Origin: Pachypanchax playfairii
Lineage: Eukaryota; Chordata; Actinopteri; Cyprinodontiformes; Aplocheilidae
DNA length: 64,000 bases
Direction of reading: 5' to 3'
Assembly: GCA_006937955.1 (NCBI GenBank)
Contig: SSNP01000005.1
Coordinates: forward strand, 9,528,040 to 9,592,039
Shown here: positions 29,714 to 41,600 of the stretch, one piece after another
Layout of the letters: every line of letters begins with the position of its first letter
Numbering within the stretch: the stretch's first letter is position 1
The notes under the pieces: model-generated
The model's input: the letters and a program-made list of their open reading frames with translations, nothing else
What the model was told of the DNA's origin: nothing
The model's database searches: none
Made by a program: the position numbers and the translations under genes

Positions 29714-30093
29714 ATCTCTTTCTTCTCACCGCTCACCTCCCAATCAACATCTCCTTTGCCCTCATTCTGTGTGTGTGTTGAATTAATACCTGCTGTCTCT
29801 GTGCTATTTCCTTGACAGTGACTACATCGTTGAGGAGAAGAATGCTGTTTTACAAAAGAAAGACAATGAGGGGTTTGGGTTTGTTTTGCGGGGAGCCAAA
29901 GGTGAGTTACACACACACACGTGCATAAAGATGTTCCACACTTCCATCGTTTCTTTGATTCATATCTGTCTGTGTGTGTTCTAGTTAGATGATCTGAGTC
30001 AATGAGTTCAGCACAGGCGGTAATGTGACTGTTTGAGTCAACAACACAACCATCTTTGGTCAACACCCCATTTATTTACTCAGATCCGTCCAG

Positions 30094-30159
<66 letters not shown>

Positions 30160-31659
30160 TGGATGAACTTGGAGCTGAGGTTATCTCTGCTATCAGAGTG
30201 CTGCTTTTAGATGCTTCTGGGCTGTACAAAATACATGACAGTATTGATAAATGAGCCACATTTCACACCTTTGTGTCTGATATCACATCNCCGCCGCCCC
30301 CCCAACAACAACGCGCAGAGAACGCTTTTGCAAGAAGAAAGAAAAACAAAACCAAGAAAATGTCTCGACAGGTGAGTATTATTGTCATCTTTGCACTCCT
30401 AAGGGTGGCGTTGCTAACAACGGCAAGGGCTTCATGCTTGTATTTATGTACGTGAGTGTGAGTGCCTTAAAGCAGGTTTGTTCTCACGAGATTAGTCGGG
30501 TCCGATCCACTGAAAGTTGCAAGTGCTGCTTTCAGGACACAGACCCCGGAGGGAGGGGAGGGACCCACGAATCACCCCGCCAAGTCCTTGTTTACCCCCA
30601 CAGGGACTCTAGAAAACATTTATTGAGGTGAAAAAACTTACTTAGTTCTGCTTTAAAATGTTAACCTCACATTGAGGGTTTTTTTTAAGTCATGTAGGCG
30701 GATTTTCAACAAAGAGAGGCTGCATTAATGCAACATGCCCTATTTTGAAGTGAAAGTTAAAAGGATAAAAAGCTTTAAACTGACCAAACTACTTAAACAT
30801 GCTTCACCAACAGTTTTCTGTGCATAACAATTAGTACAGAAATGGATAGACAGCTATTTATGAGACAAAACTTTTAACCTCCCCCTACAGAAAAGTCGGT
30901 AACAGGTCTCCTGGCTCCAGCAGTAGGGGCCCTGTATTCACTGGGTAAGTCTGAGTGTATGAAACCAAGCTTATTGCGCTTCGCTCGGGCGCGCCGTTCC
31001 TTCCTTACACAGGATAAAAATAAGAATGTTACGGGTTTCTAAATATTGAAAACTAAACAGTGTTGCTTTTAGCAATGTGTTTGTAACAGTCCCACTAGTC
31101 AAAATATGATGGGAAAATGTGTTGCAGTCTATTATCTTTGCTTTTCAAAACTACTGTAATGCTGCGTACTAACTGTGTGTTTTAGTTCAGCGGCTTTTAA
31201 CAAGTGAGTGTTTAATAGATTCATTCTGAGAAGTGTGCATAGCAGGTAAACACCATACTAACCTCCATCTATGGACTCTCAGGGAAAATCAGACAATGAT
31301 GAACTGCTTTACTTACGTTTGTGTCCCCTTTTTTTTTCCTGTTATTATTCGGGGCTTGATGTTGCATTTGAGTCATCTCTGTCAGTTTCTTTTACAAAAT
31401 CCTTAAGCACACCACTCAGCTGAAGGATCAGCTGAAGGATCAGCTAGAAGATTGATTCAGTCTTAAGGTTTATCCCACAGATACTTCAGTCATGAGGATC
31501 CCTTTCACCTGCTCGTTGTGTCACACGCTCTCACTTGTTTTGTGTATCTGTACCTGTGTGTGTCATCTCAAAATGATTGTGAAACTCTTGGAAATCCCAA
31601 GCTTTGATCTTTTGCTTGGCTTTTAAATGGATTGGGAAAAGAAGTTTAGGCATCCGCGC

Positions 31660-31713
<54 letters not shown>

Positions 31714-32093
31714 ATCTCTTTCTTCTCACCGCTCACCTCCCAATCAACATCTCCTTTGCCCTCATTCTGTGTGTGTGTTGAATTAATACCTGCTGTCTCT
31801 GTGCTATTTCCTTGACAGTGACTACATCGTTGAGGAGAAGAATGCTGTTTTACAAAAGAAAGACAATGAGGGGTTTGGGTTTGTTTTGCGGGGAGCCAAA
31901 GGTGAGTTACACACACACACGTGCATAAAGATGTTCCACACTTCCATCGTTTCTTTGATTCATATCTGTCTGTGTGTGTTCTAGTTAGATGATCTGAGTC
32001 AATGAGTTCAGCACAGGCGGTAATGTGACTGTTTGAGTCAACAACACAACCATCTTTGGTCAACACCCCATTTATTTACTCAGATCCGTCCAG

Positions 32094-32127
<34 letters not shown>

Positions 32128-32605
32128 GTGAGAGAAAGAAGGCGCATGTAGACCTTCTGGTATCGTCATCCCTGGCCGAGCTGTTAGCTAGCTGTCCCAT
32201 CTGTTCATCGCACATGGCGTCGAGCGTTAGTAGAGAAACGCTCCTTCTTCCCCTCCCCTCTTTTTTTCGTTTCCTTTCTTACTTTTGCAGCGCCTGTCCT
32301 CATTTTTGTTCCCGTCTGCTTTCCTACTTCCCTCCTTCGTGTCCTTCCTGTCAATAATCATCCCTCAACATTGTCACACCTTTTGCTTTCTGACCATAAT
32401 CGTCTTTCGGCTTGTATCCATAACCACAAATTCATTTTACTCACACACGTGCCAGCTCTCTTTGCTCAGTCCGGTTACCATGGCAACCCCTCCTCGGCAG
32501 CTTGCCGGGAGTCTGAGTATGCTTTACTGCTCCATCACTCACTACCATGAATCTTGGCTCACCCCACTCTCTTTTTCAGTTGGTCTTTTACTCTCCAGTT
32601 CTTTT

Positions 32606-32655
<50 letters not shown>

Positions 32656-35600
32656 GTTCACTTAGTGGTCCTCTGAGAGTTCTCATGTGTCAGTGATTTA
32701 GTTGGATCTGTTTCAAGATTAAACAGTGTGATAATGCACTCACTTAACAAAGTGCTTCTGAACTTGCTGCATGTGCACTAGCACTTTTTTTATTTGCAGG
32801 ACAAACTGAAAAGATTATGAAAAAGTTTATATGCAACATGCAACACCTGCATATCCTCTCAAACCTAGTAATTCTCTTGTCTGGTTTACCCAGACTTATT
32901 TGTTGAGTGGGTCGTACAGAAAATGCAAATATATTAATGTGATAATTTTACTAAAAATAAAAAAAAAATTGGCAGTCGTAATTTTTAAACATTCACTGCA
33001 GTGTTCTTTTCTCTTTATAATCTTTAGTTGGCAGTGTTCTCATGTATTATTGAAAGAAAAAATTAATAAGAAGACTTTATAGATCTTACTTTCTTGTTCT
33101 GGGTGTGTGTAAAATCTCAGCGTTTCTTCACAGCCGAGACTCCCATTGAAGAGTTCACCCCCACCCCAGCGTTCCCTGCCTTGCAGTATTTGGAGTCTGT
33201 GGACGTGGAGGGAGTGGCCTGGAGGGCTGGTCTCAGGACGGGTGACTTCCTCATTGAGGTACTTAAGAACAACTCATCACTTCTGTATTAACTTTAATGG
33301 TGAAAAAGAAGGTGTTGTCCTTAATAAAAGATATGAAAACTGCATAAATGCTCTATAAAAACATATGCCTGGTTTTGTTTAAATTGATAGATTGTGTTTT
33401 TTAGAATGCTTTATGACTGAACTGATAATAAAAATAAAGATTCTTATAATGATATTACATGTAACAGGAAAGTTTGAATATCTCAGATGACTAGAATCTG
33501 ACAAAAAACAAATCTTGTTTTTAATTTTTCTCTTGTATTTTGTTTCAGGTAAACGGGGTGAATGTAGTGAAGGTAGGCCATAAACAGGTGGTGTCTTTAA
33601 TCCGGCAGGGAGGCAGCAGACTCCTCATGAAGGTTGTTTCTGTCACACGCAAACCTGAATCTGAAGAAGTTGTACGGAAGAAAGGTAAAAACAGGTGGAT
33701 TGGAAGGGGCTTGTTATTTTATGTCCACCGTTTTTTTAATGTTGACCTTTTTAATACATAAAAAAAATATTGTTCATATGGAAATCAAAGATTGTCTATG
33801 TGCAGGACATTTCATACACGACATTCAATTAACTTTTTATCTTAAACAGGATATCTTTCACTAATTATGTTGCTTTATCTTCGTCACATGATAACTTATA
33901 TCTTTTAAGTTGTTTTAAGTGATACATTTGGTAGTGATATTTTATCTGTCGCATTCTAATTCAAAGGAAATAGTATATTACATTTAAATGACTCATTTGA
34001 TGATCAGCCCTGGTTCTGAAAATTGGAGATTTAAATCTCAAATGAATAAATACCTCTCCTAAAAACTCATAGAGACAGCCAATTGCAATGATCATGTATA
34101 ATAAAACAAACAAACAATACAGGGAAAAATTAATTACTGGCGTGATATTGATTATTCTGCAGAATAAGTTGGGTAGAAGAATTTAATCACTAATTTTATC
34201 AGTTGTCCAAAGTCCTACAGTTCTGGAGATTTGAACTTGTAGGTGCACCGTGGGGCCACCTATAATGTGGGAGATCAGTCTTGTGTATTTCACACGTGTA
34301 TATCTCCTGCCTGAGGGTAGAGGTGTGAAAAGTCTCTGTTGGGGGTGAGTGGGGTCTTTGAGAATCGAAGCAGTACTCTTGCGGACCCTCCTGATGCAGA
34401 TGCTCTGCTGAGACGGTAGTGTAGTCCTGGTTATCTTCTCATCAGTTTGCTCTCTGCAGGTATTTACAGTTAGTAACAGTTGTGTTACTGTACCACACCA
34501 TGATGCAGCTGGCTAGGATCCTCTCAATGTTAAAGCTGTTCATGAGGATTTTTGGTGAAATACCAAACTTCTGCAGCCTCCCATGAAGTAGTACAGCCAC
34601 TGTTGAGCACTCTTAACCATATGTGTCCAAGTGAGGTCCTTAGTGATGTGTATGCCAAGGTACACCCTCTCCACTTCAAGCCCCCAGATCAACAGTGGCC
34701 AGTGAGGTCCTCTCTCATTCCTTACAGTACAGACCAAACTTTTAGTCTGTACTGTATGTCCACTATTATTTACGTTGTCTTGTCCGTATTGAGGGTGAGG
34801 TTATTGTCCTCCCACCATGATACCAGACTGGCCACCTCCTTCCTGTAGACTGCCTCATGAAGCATCATGTCACCGCTGTGTTTTCTGCAAACTTCATAAT
34901 GATGTTTTCCTTGTGGAAAGTGACACAATTGTGAGTGAACAGGGTGTAGAGGATGGGGCTAAGGATGCATCACTGTTAGGGTTCCTGTGTTGGTGATGAT
35001 GCTGGCTGAAGTCCTATTTCCAATCCTGACTGGAGCCTGCCAGTCAGAACATCTAGGAGCCAGAGAGTGGGGTTCAGGCCAAGTGTCAATACCTTCAGTG
35101 TGAGTTAATGAGGACGACCATGTTAAAAACTGAACTAAAGTCAACAAAGAGCATCCTGATGTAGGAGTCTTTGTTGTGAGAAGGAGAAGTGTAGTGCAGT
35201 TGCAATAGCATTTGAAGTGGAGCTGTTGGGATGGTGGGCATACTGCAGGGGGTCCAGGGGGTACGGTATGCTGCTCTGAATGTGAGACAACACCACTCAC
35301 TCCAGTTATTCAGGCAGGTGGGTGGGCTCTTTTTTGCAAGGAGGACAATGGCCATGGTCTTGAAGCAGGATGGAATAATGCACTGGCTGATATTATGATG
35401 TAATGAAGGAAAAATTTGTTTTTTACAGTTGTTTTACATAAAAACTGAAATTGGTGCAGTTTGGTTGTTTCAGTGATCTCTATTACCTTTTTAGCTTTAA
35501 ATTGATGTTGTTTCCTTGTCAACCAAAGCTCCCATTATGCCACTCCCACACAGTCCTGGCACACTGACCTGCAGACTCTACAGTTGTATGTTTCTGTGGA

Positions 35601-38600
35601 TGTATGCGTGAATGTTGAAATGCAAACAAGAGCTGTGCATGCAGCTTTCTTGTGATTATTGAGCCATCAATAAAGATGTTTGACCTATTTTTATGGGCCA
35701 GAGCTCTGTCAACTAATTCCAGCTACCCTGTGCTTAGTTATCTGTTTTAATATCTCTTTCTGTCTGTCTGTCACGCCCAGAGGTGGTCATAGACTTTAGA
35801 AGCCCCCAGACAAACAGACCTATTAAAGCTCACTGTATGTCTTTACCTTCCACCATCCATAAACATTTAGGTTAATGGGTGATTCATAAAGTGGCTGTAG
35901 GTGGATACTTTTCTGTCAGTGTTTTATCCCTGTGAGGGGTTGATAACCTCTGCAGAGTTTGTCACCCCTCATTCAGTGATAGCTGCCTCAGTTTCTGCAA
36001 GTATGCAAAATATGACAATAAAACACCTATAAAAAATAGATGGATTTCCACTCACCAGAATAAAATTGCCAAATGTTTCCAAAGGGCAGAAACATGGAAG
36101 TGGCTAATTGAGGAGAAGCTAATAAAAATTTAAGTTTAATTTTTTGGTGTTTTGTTGTTGTGATCATCTTTTAAACTTGTTTATCTCATGTGGTGATTGT
36201 GATTAAATGACTGGAAATATAATAGTTGCTGAAATTCATTTACTAAGACACGCTTGGTGCAAAGAGCCAAAGATTAGCTGGAGTGTGTCTGATGTTTTAG
36301 AGTAGCAGAAAACAAAATCCTCCTCCTGAACTGTGATTAACACCATTTGTCGCCACTCATCTCCTCCAATGGGACAAACTCGCCATATTGTGCTTCACTT
36401 CAGCACAAAATGAGCAGACACATGCTGACACACAGACTCACGAGCAAACTCGCTTTCTCTTCACCGTGCATGGCCTCACTACTGCCACCGTTGCCATGGT
36501 GACTACAATGCATGTTTGAATTAAGCATTACATTACAGCAAAAGCAACTCTCTCTCTCTCTCGCACTTCATCAGAGTCTGCCTCTGTTTCGCCTCTCTTT
36601 CTCCATCCTCCTCTAACTATCTCCCCTGCTCCTCGCTTTTTGTGCTACAGTGTGCAAGTTGGTGAGGAAATGAAGAGGTTTGATGTGGACAGTGCTCAGG
36701 ATGGCGTATGTACACTGGATGTGCATTTGCTGACAGCAGCAGGATAGTTTTGCTCCACTGAGGCACTGGAGCATGTGTGTGATCTAAGGAGTTCAGGTGT
36801 ATTCAGTGATAGTTGGTCGATCTCAGACGGACTGAGCTGAACCGTTTCTCTTACGGGGATATTTATTTTAGTTTTGCATGTAACTCCTGATGACTGTGGT
36901 TTTCTGGTTCCTGTCTGGCTGCATGGGATTTCATTTTTACTGCTGATTTAACATGCTGAGCTACATGACAACATTATTTTCAGTTTAGTTAATGTCTGTA
37001 TTTTTTTAAAGTCTTTGTTCAAAGCTTGTAACTTTGCGTTTTCTTTTTTAAGTCAGTGATTGGTAGGTATGATTTACTGCTTTGACTAGGACAGTGACAG
37101 CTCTGTTGTTTGTGTGTGTGTGTGTGTAAGATTGGAGGAGCTCCCAAGAGCTTTGGTAGTGTAAAGTCTGCAGCTCATCATTTTCCTTAGCTGTAAAATT
37201 TCCTGTCATCTTTTCGTCTGTTGCCCTGTGTGTCATTATGTCCTCCCTCAAGGAGTTTTCTTTGTGGGAGGATGCACGTGTCAGTGTAAACTGAAGTGTT
37301 TGTGCATTTTTGTCTGATGCACAGCTGCTTAACTCAATGCAGGCAGTATAATAAAGGAAAGATGGATGAGTTTCTTCCTCTGCTTTCTGCACACGCTGTA
37401 CTTACTCTCCCTATTGTAGCTGACAAATTATGTTGTTCTGTGTTTAATGGGATTCAAAATGCTGGGGATGCTACAGAGAACTGTGACTTGTTTAAAAACT
37501 GCCAATGGGCTCCTCATCTGGGGGATCTTCTAGCAGCACAAACCTGAAAGTTTTTAAACAGACTCAAAAGTTCATGAGTCATCAGATAAAGAGAGAAGAA
37601 AACATGAAGAAGTTGACCTTCGACCTCAGCCTCAACAAGGTTCTTACCAAGCATGAGGCCTCGAGTTCATCTGACAAAATTAAAGCAGTGAAGTCTGGAT
37701 GGATTGGTCGTCTGGGGGATGCCAAGAGGGCACTGAGTCGCAAAGCAAAAGCTTCTTCTTCAACTCCTTGCCTTTTCTTCACAGCTCCCCCACCACCCAA
37801 GAGAGCTCCTAGCACCACCCTGACACTGCGATCCAAGTCAATGACCGCTGAGCTGGAGGAGCTGGGTAGGTGCCAAAGAGCCAGAATAAAATCTCAAATC
37901 TTCCTCCCTGCTTTTCTATCATAACCACTTTCACTTTGTCATTAGATTTTGGTGTATCTCCTAACTTTTCGAGTAGTCACTTGTGTTGGCTTGTTCTTGT
38001 CATTTTCCCTCCTCTGCTGACACTATCTTTTTCCCACCAAGCTTCTGCTCGGAGAAGAAGAGGAGGTGAGTCTGAGGCTAGAATTTGACACTTCTCTGAG
38101 CGTTAGAATTATGATTTATCATGACAGTGCCGAATAAAACAGAAGAGTAGAACACTTGAAACACATGGATTCTCATCCTCTGGCTATTTTTCCACTTTTC
38201 ATCTCTTCATTCTAAACAGCCGAGTCCATAAGAAAACAGTGTATTGAGACATTTGTGCATTACCTCAAGGCATAATTTCACATTGTAGTATGAAGCTCTA
38301 CTTTAGATTTGCCTTTTTATTGTCTTCCTGCAACATCCATGTCAGAAACAATGATGAAATATTTCCACGGTCTTATATCATAGTATTTAGTTCTGGCTCA
38401 TTTTCTTCTTAACAGAGAGACTTGATGAGATGTTGGCATCGCAGGAATCTATGTTGCATTCTCAGCCCCCGGAGGCAGATTACAGAGCAGCCACTGTCAA
38501 ACAACGACCTACCAGCAGGAGAATAACACCAGCAGAGATCAGTGTGAGTGCGCCTACACACGGCACATTTCCAGACAGCACATTGCACCATGCTGCTATA

Positions 38601-41600
38601 CCTAAAAGCTCAATCTGCTAATGCACATTAACACATGCACAGGTTTTTGATAGTTTTTACTGTCAGCTGTCTTTCATTACACAATGTGCTTTGTTTTGTG
38701 TTTTTATTTCAGTCACTGTTTGAGAGACAAGGGATGACTCTACATGGAGGTCTGCATCCGGGGATTGATAGAGGTCACATACCACTTCCTAAAGGCGTGT
38801 CCAGGACCAAGTCTTTTGGTAAAGCAATCACTCGTCCTGTTTTGAAATAGAATGAAGTATAGGGGGCGGCCATAGCCTAATAGGGATGAAGATCAGGAGG
38901 CGAGCAGCTCAATCCCAGGCCTCAGTAGGCTACAGGTCCAAGAATCCTTAGGCAAGATGAACCCCAAAACTGCCCCCCATCAGTGCTGCACAGTTGGCAG
39001 CCCTCTGCTCCTCAGGGATGGGCCAAATGCAGAAAAATAATTTCGACAAGAGGGATCGATAAAGTATCCATTAATATTAATTACATTAGTAGGGAAGAGC
39101 AGCTGTGGTTGAAAATCCAAAGTATAAATATCAGGTAACAAGATTTAGCAGGTAACTTTTTAAAAAAAAGTTTCTGTAAATCTTTTCTGTCCTGTGAAAG
39201 TGAAACTTCCATAAATACATATGCCACAGGCCAGTGGGATCCTTTAGGCACTAATTCACACCTGCTGTTCTATATTAAATATAGACTCTCGCAGTTTTAC
39301 AGCAACACAGGTTTTGCAACTTGAATAAAGGGATTGGATGCTAAAAAAAAATAAAAGCTTCAGATTAGTTCAAAATTAGATGTACTAAAATCTTTTTTTT
39401 TTCAAATATACTACACTTTGTTACAAAATAAACCCCTTTGTTCATGTTAAACAAGTCAGTGTAGGTAGAATCAATGTTTAATCAGAAGGTTTTTAACCAT
39501 ATTATAGAGAAGGACCAACATAAAATTAAATGCTGAGTGAGCCAGTTTACAGCTGGATTCATCCTATTTTTCATGCAACTGCTGTGAACCTACTGGGATA
39601 GTATGAACTGGTTCTTTCTTATTAGTTCACAGTTATCACTGTGTTTTGCTTTCCCTCATCAGGTGCCACGGAGGAGGATCGACTGTCTGCCCTTGCAGGC
39701 GAGAACAGATTTCCTCGCAGCTCCTCTATGACAGACAGCCTCCGAGATCACTCACAACCCCATCCTATCCCTCCACCACCACTAACAGCACCTCCTCCAC
39801 CTCCTTACTATCTAGACACCGGTCCTCCCCCAGCATTCTGTCCTCCTCCCCCTCCTTCTAGGACCCAGAGTCAGGGCCATGAGCCTGGAAGCCGTTCCAG
39901 CTTCAAGCCATCCTCTTTGGACCTGCCTTACGAGGCTGCTCAGCGACAGGCTACACACCTTGAGAGACAAAAGAAAGCTCGCTCTATGATCCTTCTGCAG
40001 GACTCCTCCCATCTACCTGTGGAACCCACAGAAATTCCTCGTCCTTCTGCTGCTACTCCACCAGAGAGAATCAAAAGGAAGGGTAGGGTTATTGACAACC
40101 CTTATGCGAATGTGGGTCAGTTTAGTATTGGACTGTACACACCTACTAAACCCCAAAGAAAGAAAAGCCCCCTGGTGAAACAGCTACAGGTAGGTTAAAT
40201 ATTAAGGAATGTTACTAAATATTTTTAACCTTAATGCAATCTACATGAATCTCTGATACTGACCTTAATTTTTTGTATCTCCACTGCAGGTAGAAGATGC
40301 ACAAGAAAAAGCTAGTTTGGCCTTAGCTGCTGCTCACTCACGAGAGAGCTCACCCTCAGGACGACATCCACATGCCCATGGGCACACTCACACCAGTCGT
40401 GTAGACTATTACCAGCAGCAGCTTATGGCTGAGCGAGAGCGTTTGCGTGCCCAAGGAGAGATGATGTTTCAAGGTAAAGGCCCCTTTGCTGCTGCTATTG
40501 CAGGAGCAGTGAAAGACCGTGAGCGTCGCCTGGAAGAACGAAGGAAATCCACTGTCTTCCTTTCTGTTGGGACCATGGAGGGTTCATCTACAACAAGTCC
40601 TGATTCCCCCTCCCTAACTCAGTCTCACTCTATTGATGAACGGTTGCTAACTCGAGAGCTGGGACAGCTTCCACCTCCTGCCTTGGCTCTGAGCCCCTCA
40701 CCTAGTGGAACCACCTTTATCCATCCACTTACAGGAAAGCCTCTGGACCCAAATTCACCACTGGCTCTTGCGCTGGCCGCAAGGGAGAGGGCACTAACTT
40801 CCCAGGGTCAATCCCCAACTAGCAGCCCAGAGTTTCGGACTAAAGAGCGAATAGGCCAGGGTATTATGTTCACAGAAACTCAGACCAAAGAGTCTCCACT
40901 TGGGGATGGGGCAACATCATCTCCCCCCTTTTCACCTAAAAGCACCAAGGCTGCAGGGTATGAAGCTAGATCCTCCCCAGCTTCTATTTTAGCTCCTCAG
41001 CCCACCAAACCCCAGTGGACCACATCATCTTCACCTATATCATTCCGCCAAGAGATGGAAGCTAGAATTGAGGAGAGAAAGGAGGAAAAGAGACTCGAGG
41101 ATAAAAAAAGCATGCTGATCAGCATCATGGATACATCACAGCAGAAGACAGCAGGGCTGATCATGGTCCATGCTACCAGTAATGGCCAGGCTGTGGGCGT
41201 GGTTTCAGGACCTGAACAGACTTCTGTTCCTGCATCCATAGAGGCCAGTAAATCACCAAGTCCACGGGCTAAATCACCCGCTCCTACTGTTCCCCAGCCC
41301 GAAACCCAGCTCCAGGTTCTGCCTCAAACTCAGCGTCCTGCTAGTCCAGCCCAAGAGAAGAGTCTGACTCAGGGAAGCTCAGAGGAAGATGGAGATCAGT
41401 ACACAGTCACTCTGCCTCCTGCTATGTTGTCCTCCAGTGATGAGGAAACAAGAGAAGAACTACGAAAGATTGGAGTCGTTCCTCCACCAGATGAGTTTGC
41501 AAATGGTTTGTTGGCAAAGGGACAGGGAGCTCCAGTGTCTCCCGCTAAACCTGCCACCTCTCCCATCACCCCAGCAACACTAACACCCCAAACCCCCTCA

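Larger units (their letters stand above)
28689..30158. repeat. Duplicated block, copy 1 (with three shank3 exons)
   Basis: About 1.47 kb matching 30651-32125 at roughly 99% outside indels. Differences include a 7-bp and an 11-bp indel downstream of the 18-nt exon, differing GT array lengths, and scattered single-base changes. The exon sequences look identical. Most likely allelic copies placed in tandem. Confidence 0.9.
30651..32125. repeat. Duplicated block, copy 2 (with three shank3 exons)
   Basis: Counterpart of 28689-30158. Copy 2 continues colinearly into the downstream intron toward the 33134 exon, so it is the copy joined to the rest of the gene. Copy 1 is joined to the upstream part. 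Confidence 0.9.
33685..37784 (+). other. shank3 intron between PDZ and proline-rich exons
   Basis: Contains an antisense LINE remnant (34230-35360) and a pyrimidine-rich stretch near 36545-36657. Its last 280 bp are open in frame with the next exon (possible alternative start exon, annotated separately). Confidence 0.7.

Noticed and set aside
30360..30455. A host gene first exon (ATG then GTGAGT) in the 30.3-kb insert
   Set aside because: The surrounding sequence ends in a TTAA-type MITE terminus, so the exon-like piece is more likely part of the element than a host gene at this site.
28928..31901. A genuine mutually exclusive duplicated exon set in shank3
   Set aside because: The exon copies appear identical, which gives no reason for exclusive use, and the frame breaks if both are used. 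An N, a chimeric segment and a truncated MITE at the junction point to assembly.
29541..32665. Several open frames rich in Thr-His or Cys-Val
   Set aside because: They translate GT/CA arrays. Those on the - strand at 29590-30066 and 31623-32066 are also duplicates of each other through the repeated block.
35760..35825. A second LINE fragment on the + strand (VVIDFR-like)
   Set aside because: Only about ten matching codons, which is too short to support.
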